In this document: positions 58,171 to 64,000 of the stretch, one piece after another
How the letters are laid out: every line of letters begins with the position of its first letter
Position numbering within the stretch: position 1 is the stretch's first letter
Origin: Apteryx mantelli
Lineage: Eukaryota > Chordata > Aves > Apterygiformes > Apterygidae
Assembly (NCBI RefSeq): GCF_036417845.1
Contig: NC_089981.1
Span: forward strand, 65,499,268-65,563,267
Direction of reading: 5' to 3'
DNA: 64,000 bases
The notes under the pieces: generated by a model
Told to the model about the DNA's origin: nothing
Seen by the model: only the letters and a program-made list of their open reading frames with translations
The model's database searches: none
Translations under genes and position numbers: made by a program

Positions 58171-60866
58171 TTGGTGGTTAGAGGAAGGAGGCCACAGATC
58201 AGTTATAAGAATAAACTACCCCTCCTGTGAAGCAAATGCTCCTTAATTACAAATCCTGTATTTGGGGTGATGGGAGCACAGAGGGAACCAGCTACTTGAG
58301 TCAGTTCAGTCCAGAGAAAATAGTACTGGAAATAGTCCTGGAGATCTGGGAAGGCTGATTGCCTCTTCTTTGGACAAGAAGTTTGCTGGACATTATTATT
58401 TGGATAAGAAGGAGAGAGAGACTTTGTCATGCTGTGCAATGTATATGGAAAAAGGTGGAGAAATTGAACTGAATCATTAAGTAATCATAACTTGAGTAGT
58501 TAAAAACTTTCCATTCAAAATCAAAGTAAGTAAAAGCCATGCCTAAGCTGGGGGAAGGAAAGATGTCAGAGGCTGTGCCCTATTGTACAGGAATCTGCCG
58601 CAGGACCCAGGGGTGGATGTTTGGGCTTTTATCAGAGGAACAGTGTCGTGCCCCAGGCGGTATATGCGCTAAGGACTCAGGAGATGCCTTGGCTGCTGAT
58701 GCAACTCGCAGTGTGCGTCTTGATCAGTATCAGCTGAACAGGCTCCATGCTTGCTCCTGCAAAAGACCACTGTGCCTGAAAAGTGTGAGTCAACTACTTG
58801 AAATATTACTATTCCCTGGAAAATCACAGCCTCAATGAAAGCGCTGAAAGCCTGGATGTCTGGTTGCTGTATCAGGCATGGCCATAAGAGGGAAGTGTGT
58901 GCTCAAGCATTAGGTGCCTTCCTCCAGGGTGGAGCAGCACCGGCGGGGTGGGCTGTAGGCTCTGCAGGCAGCACTCACCCTACCCCGGACCCACCTCCTG
59001 TGCAGGGCTAGAAGAAGGCCTGTGCGTTTGGAGTAACTGAGCTCAGTCATAGTCAGAGATGCAGGTAGCAATGATGAGAGTGGAGTGAAAGAGGGGAGCA
59101 GGGGTTGGAACAGGAATTGCCTTGTTTAGATCCCCGTGACTTCTCAAATATAGGGGAGGGTGAGATGTGCAACCCTGACCAGTACTAGGAGAAATGGGGC
59201 CATCCTGACTGGAGGTACTGGGCAGCCGGGTAGAGAGATCTGATATCAGTCATATCCTCGGGAAAGTATGTCAAATCACTGGCCACATTAGGTGGATCAC
59301 ACTCAGATCAGGGAAGTCAGGCTCGAGGATATTGAATCTGGGTCATTTTTAGGAGGGGTATGGGGAAGAGTTGAAGAGAAGGTGAGTTGAGGTGAGCAGG
59401 GAGAGCTTGAGAAGGGTCTACAAGGAGGAGAATGGGCCCAAGAGGATACAGGCTGGTATCCCTGCTGGCTCTCTAAAGGAGACCTTTTTGCCTGAGGCAG
59501 TTCTCAGAGCATTTTGTAGGCTGTTATGTCTAGAGTACACAAGCTATGCAGCAGAACCAAGCAGCGCTTTGTTGCTAGCAACCCTTCAGAGTCCAGAGGA
59601 GGCTGTCACCCTAATGAGATGGGCTGCCTCTGACAGTCTGCCTTCCCTAACTGCTTGTTAAAACTCACCATTACACAAGGCAGAAAAGAACAAGTGTCCC
59701 ATGTGATATGGGAACCTTGGGCCCCAGAAAGTCTGGGCCTGATAGGCCCCATTACCTGAAGCTGTTGTATACGTATGGCTGAGGAGTTTCTGCTTGTACC
59801 CTGGCCAGGCGTGGGGCAGGCCTGTGCCCACCACAGTAACATGGCCTGAGCTCTAACCCCACCAGCACCCTCTGGAAGAACTGATGGGACCTGACATGAC
59901 AGGGGTAGCTCAGGAGGCACCCCCAGGTTTTGTTTGGTGGCATTAGCAAGAGCTGAGTTTGATCTGTATGTGTGGAATGACACCTGATTGATGTGTAGAA
60001 GAGGTAGCAGGGACTCAGCTCATGGTTTCTGTCTGCAGTTCTCTTGCTGTGCTGTGAAATTGGTCACTGCTGTTCTGTGCCTCTGTTTCCCTGCTATCAG
60101 GAGGGAGCTGAGTCCCTCTCCAGGGATCCATAGGGTGCTTTGAGGAGAAATGGCATCAAAACTGATTTCCTACAGTTACCTGCCAAGAAATGTGAGCAGC
60201 AGGTCCAGCCAGGAGGGCCAAAGGACCTGCCCACCAGCTCCTCATGAGTTCACAGTGCAGAGAAGGGCCCAGTCATCTCCCTATGTATCTGTTTCTCCAG
60301 GACAATTTTTCCCTCAAAGGCAGAAGCAGGGGAAAGCGAAGGAGACAGAGATGAACTTATTCCTTGTTCATGCCACAGTGTCTGAACAAAATGCATCTAA
60401 GAATAAACTGCACAAAAACTGTAGACAGGTTTTGTGGCAAGGCTGTGGGAGACAGGTAGCGTGTGGTTCTTGGAGGCTGGCTGAGCATGCACTAATTCTG
60501 TGCTTCTGCAGCATCTTATGTCTGTGCAGCAGAGGGACATAGAGCTGTAGGAGCAGGGACTGTAAGCCTGGCTGGTGGTTTAGAGGCATTGAGGATGTGG
60601 CTGGAAGAGAACTGAGGGAATGTGTGTTGCTCAGCACATGCATGTTGTGCCCATCTTATATGGGGGAGGAGGGTGTTGCAGAGCAGGGTATGTAGTATGT
60701 CTGTGCCCTGTGTGGGGACTAGGTGCAGGAGGTTGCTGTGTGTGCATATGTGTGCAGCATGCTGCCTGTGCTATGCAGAGGGCAGATGTGCTGGGAATGG
60801 CTGCATATAATGACACAAGAGGTTACTTTGCAGTTAAATGAGGCAAAGCATTACCATGGTGACTGT

Positions 60867-60889
60867 GCTCTCCTCTCCTCTCCTCTCCC
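60867..60889 (+). repeat. CTCTC-type pentanucleotide microsatellite
   Basis: About four copies of TCCTC/CTCTC stand in tandem in the intergenic region. The tract is short and unremarkable. Confidence 0.8.
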
Positions 60890-63135
60890 TGCCAGATGCC
60901 AGGCTCCCAGGCAATAATGTTTGTATGCTCTTCTGAAAGCCCCAGACCACCTTCCCTCTTTTGACAATGGATGAGGCTTGTGCTGACTCCTCTCTGGACA
61001 GTGGGAGTGGTAAACCCTGGTTTACCACATAAACAATGTGGTTTCTGCACACTCCATCTTTACAGGAGAAGGGGGTTGCTGTCTGGGTACCTCCTACACT
61101 AGCGGCTGGTGCAGTGCAAAGACAAAAGGCTGGGGTTTGAATTGCTGCAATAAACTGTGATTCTAGGACTGTATGTTCATGCAGTGTCTTTACAAGCAGT
61201 GAAGTTTGAGCCAGTTGCTAGTTGTTAGGCATATACTGTGTATGGGCAGAGAGCTGCCTGCTGGAGGACCTTGTTTCTGCACTGCAAGTGAGGTGTGCAA
61301 AGGAGCATCGCAGTGAACAACTTCAACCTTAACTTCACCAGGAGGAAAACTGCTTAGAGCTCACCAGTGATAGGTACTGCAAGGCTCCAAGGGATAGGCA
61401 CAAGGCAAATGTGCATCTAAGGCATAACACCTCCTTGCACTAGTGTATTCGCACTCAGTGTTGCTGCCCACACAGAGTATGTTTTCTGTTCTTGCTGAGT
61501 TGTGTCAGATCATGTCCTGTACTGCAGCCCCTGGCAGAGAAAGTACAGCTGCATCTTCCAGAGGCTAGAAGAGCCAAGGTGCATTCTTCAGAGACCGTAT
61601 TCTTTTCATCAGCTCTCTAGGAATAGTACTCAGTGGTCCGTGAGGCAATATAAATTATATCATCTCTCCTGTGCTCTCAGTTAAAGGTTTGGGGAGAGGG
61701 CCCTTTGCTGGTCCATGGGAAAAAATGGAGGAGCAAAGGCTTTTTGGCCTAAAGTGTTTGAAAATGCTTGGTTTGGGGGAGAACACTGATGTATACTGCA
61801 CAGACCCATGTGCAAAAACTAGAAAAAACAAGCCAATTAGATTATCACTCTTGTCCTGTAGGTTGAAGTGCCACAGGAGACTGGAGAGGTGGTGTAGACC
61901 AGCATGGTAGGTCATCACTGCTTCTGCTGCACTGGCACGTTGCAGACATACAGGGTACAGCTAAAGGTGAAGGTTCAGTGCTCCTCCTCACTGATGTGCC
62001 TATTGCAGCAATTTTCCTTGAGTAGTCACCTCTTCCCTTTAAGGGTTTTTGTTTAAAGCACAGAAGGGCATGCTAGACACTGACAAACAGGTATTGTCAT
62101 CTTGCAGAGGGAAGTCAAAAGAACAAATAGCTGCATTTTGGTTTAGGAGAAACAATCTCTATGCAGCAGAGATTTGCTAATTTACACTGTCATGAGGTCT
62201 TGTTGGAAACATTTTTGAATGAAAAAGCCAGGAAATGATGCAAAATAGATCTGAGTTATTCCAGGAGATGGTTAAATTTTTCATAGTGGTAACTGATAGA
62301 TCAGTCTGTGCGCTATGACATCTCATCATAAAAATACATCATGGGAGACTTCTGCTATTTGTTCTTGGCTGAGCACTGACCTTGGCTATTAGATCTCAAT
62401 TAAGCAAATCCATGACTAATGTTTTTCTCTCCTGCTTTTCTGCTGCAGAAAACAATATTTGATGAAGCAAACTCTGAGTGCTTGCATGCTTACTCTCCAG
62501 ATGGGACCCACAGTCACTAGACTTCATGTAATCTGAAAAAACAGGATTTTTTATGTGAGTTCCAAGAAAAGGAGGTATTTAAAAATCCTTGGAGCCAAGG
62601 TTTGCTGCCTTCAGCATGGAACAGCCTCTGCTGTTCCCGAACAATGTATGTTGTGGAGGCCGGAGAGAAGGGGTGAGTAGGCAGTAGAGATCAAATAGAA
62701 CTTGCCACATCTTCACTCCTTTATGCTTGCTCACCTGGGATCCTTTAACCTTCCTTTAACTTCTCCCCTATCATTTTGTTCTAGGAGAAGGGAAGAACTG
62801 CCAGTGGGCTAGACAATGGTAGCAATAAGACTGTGCAAGACTTGCCTTGCTGCATAAAACCCCTGTGCAAGCTAGAGGATGTCTGCAGAATGGTTCCAGT
62901 TTCAGCCCAGGTAAATGCTGAAGCATCAAAGCATTGTGCTGCTCTTGGACTGCAATCACAGCACTGGGCCAGGAAGGACTTGGAGGAAATCATATCCCCG
63001 TGCTTGTGTTTGACATCCAGCAGCAGCTGGCAATGGCAGGAGCAGCCACAGAAACAGTTGTAGGAGAGGTGTGCTTCTGCAGCTGAGAAATGAGGGTGGG
63101 AGGTTAGGGGTGAAGGAAGAGTTCTCTCTTCCAGC

Positions 63136-63685
63136 TGTGGCAGAGCGCAACTACCCCCCACCCCCACCCCATCTCGGGCCCAAAATGTGGTGGAGCACAA
63201 CTATCTCCACCCCTTTATCTCAGGCCCCAGCTGACTGCAAATAACTGACAGCGCCTAGGGCTGACCAGGAGGAACTGGGTGATACTGGTTGCAACTGGTG
63301 AGGCCAGAAATGGGCGTGAGATCAGCAAAAAGGAATATCTTTTTCCCCAACATGGCATGAGGTCAGCAAAAAAAAGGTACATCTCCACACCAAATATTGT
63401 ATGACCGTGAGTCAAACTCCGTGCCCATAAATAGCACTGCAGCCTAGAGTCCATCGAGCTCTCCTGCACGGCAGCAGGCTGCATGGTGGTGAATCTCCCC
63501 TTGAGCTGGGACGCCTCTCAAGCTTACTGTCCTGGAGTTAAGAGAACCTCTGACAAGAAACTGTTGGAGTGGTAAGAAACCGAGACTCGGGCAATAACAA
63601 ATGTGCAGTAAGATTCACTTGCTATGACTACACTATATAGCCATCCTCAATAAATCTGTTTGCACTAAACCCAGAGATGATGACA
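63136..63685 (+). mobile_element. Solo LTR-like element of an endogenous retrovirus
   Basis: The segment looks like an avian retroviral LTR. It has a TATA-like ATAAATA at 63427-63433, a region with AGAGTCCATCGAGCTCTCCT and CCCCTTGAGCTGGGACGCC, a polyadenylation signal AATAAA at 63649-63654, and it ends TGACA at 63685. The upstream part contains two imperfect tandem duplications: a TGTGGxxGAGCxCAACTA unit at 63136 and 63186, and a GxTGAGxTCAGCAAAAA unit of about 41 bases at 63314 and 63355. Such repeats are common in U3 enhancers. No gag, pol or env frame follows, and I see no clear primer-binding site or target duplication, so the left boundary is uncertain (63136 or 63186). The family assignment is from memory of avian LTRs. 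Confidence 0.72.
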
Positions 63686-64000
63686 ATCCTAATAACCTCC
63701 CCCCTACCCCACCCCTGTGACACCAGCTAATTACACATGCTGCCTTCTGTTGGGATTCAGGCAGGAAAGAGGTGACATGGCAGCAACTCAGCTACAGAGA
63801 CAAAGGAGGCAGCAGGAAAAGGATGGATTTTGTTGCACTTGTTCTACAGCACACTGCTTGGAGGCAAGAGGAAGAGTGAGAAAAGTGGATTGTGGATGAG
63901 GTCACACTACCTCCTAACAACTGCCAACTCTGTGGGGAGCAAAAGACATTGTTTTGTCACCCGGTTTGTGATTAGGATTTGATGGTGCAAAGACAGCATG
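63686..64000. other. Unassigned sequence after the LTR
   Basis: A C-rich stretch is followed by sequence with no feature I recognise. No retroviral internal sequence is visible. Confidence 0.6.

Larger units (their letters stand above)
51261..63135. other. Intergenic region upstream of SPTLC2
   Basis: I find no exon with convincing coding character or splice framing on either strand. It holds the MIR-like fragment near 56.4 kb, the hairpin at 58083-58170, a perfect 10-base-arm inverted repeat at 61007-61028, the CTCTC repeat at 60867 and poly-T runs near 52107 and 55250. In human the next gene in this direction is ALKBH1, but nothing of it is recognisable here. Base composition becomes more balanced than in the introns. 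Confidence 0.7.

Noticed and set aside
61007..61028. Perfect 10-base-arm inverted repeat with a 2-base centre
   Set aside because: Probably chance, or a binding site of unknown type. There is no second copy or context to support it.

Overview
This is vertebrate nuclear DNA, most likely from a bird. The whole readable gene content is one split gene on the minus strand, SPTLC2 (serine palmitoyltransferase, long chain base subunit 2). Bird (sauropsid) origin is inferred from two CR1 LINE fragments, one old avian-type retroviral LTR, compact introns, and no abundant mammalian-type SINEs. No bacterial genes, CRISPR arrays, rRNA or tRNA genes were seen.

Layout. Positions 1-19222 are the 5' part of intron 9, which is cut by the window edge; the last three or so exons (about 128 codons) lie outside. 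Exons 9 to 2 follow, at 19223-19349, 21147-21366, 22199-22304, 24970-25063, 29177-29301, 29620-29768, 30848-31002 and 38772-38966. Exon 1 is at 50305-50421, inside a CpG island (about 49940-51260) that carries six CCAAT boxes and GC boxes. All eight complete introns are GT-AG, and the phases agree across every junction. The nine exons join into 1288 coding bases (429 codons plus one base). Beyond the promoter, 51.3-63.1 kb is intergenic and I recognise no exon there. A lone LTR-like element lies at 63.14-63.69 kb.

How it works. SPTLC2 is the PLP-binding catalytic subunit. With SPTLC1 at the ER it condenses L-serine with palmitoyl-CoA, the committed step of sphingolipid synthesis. The membrane segment (exon 2), the PLP-contacting His (exon 6), and the Asp, His and Schiff-base Lys (exon 8) are all present.

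The least ordinary observations are: a 46-base segment present twice (45/46 identical) on either side of exon 2, one copy inside an exon-like 89-base segment whose inclusion would introduce an immediate stop; a bare T20 tract between two 8-base direct repeats; an array of CCAAT boxes with 51+51+40 base spacing; an 88-base imperfect hairpin upstream of the gene; and an Ala replacing the Ser that follows the catalytic motif in human SPTLC2. I did not find convincing evidence for a wholly new biological system.
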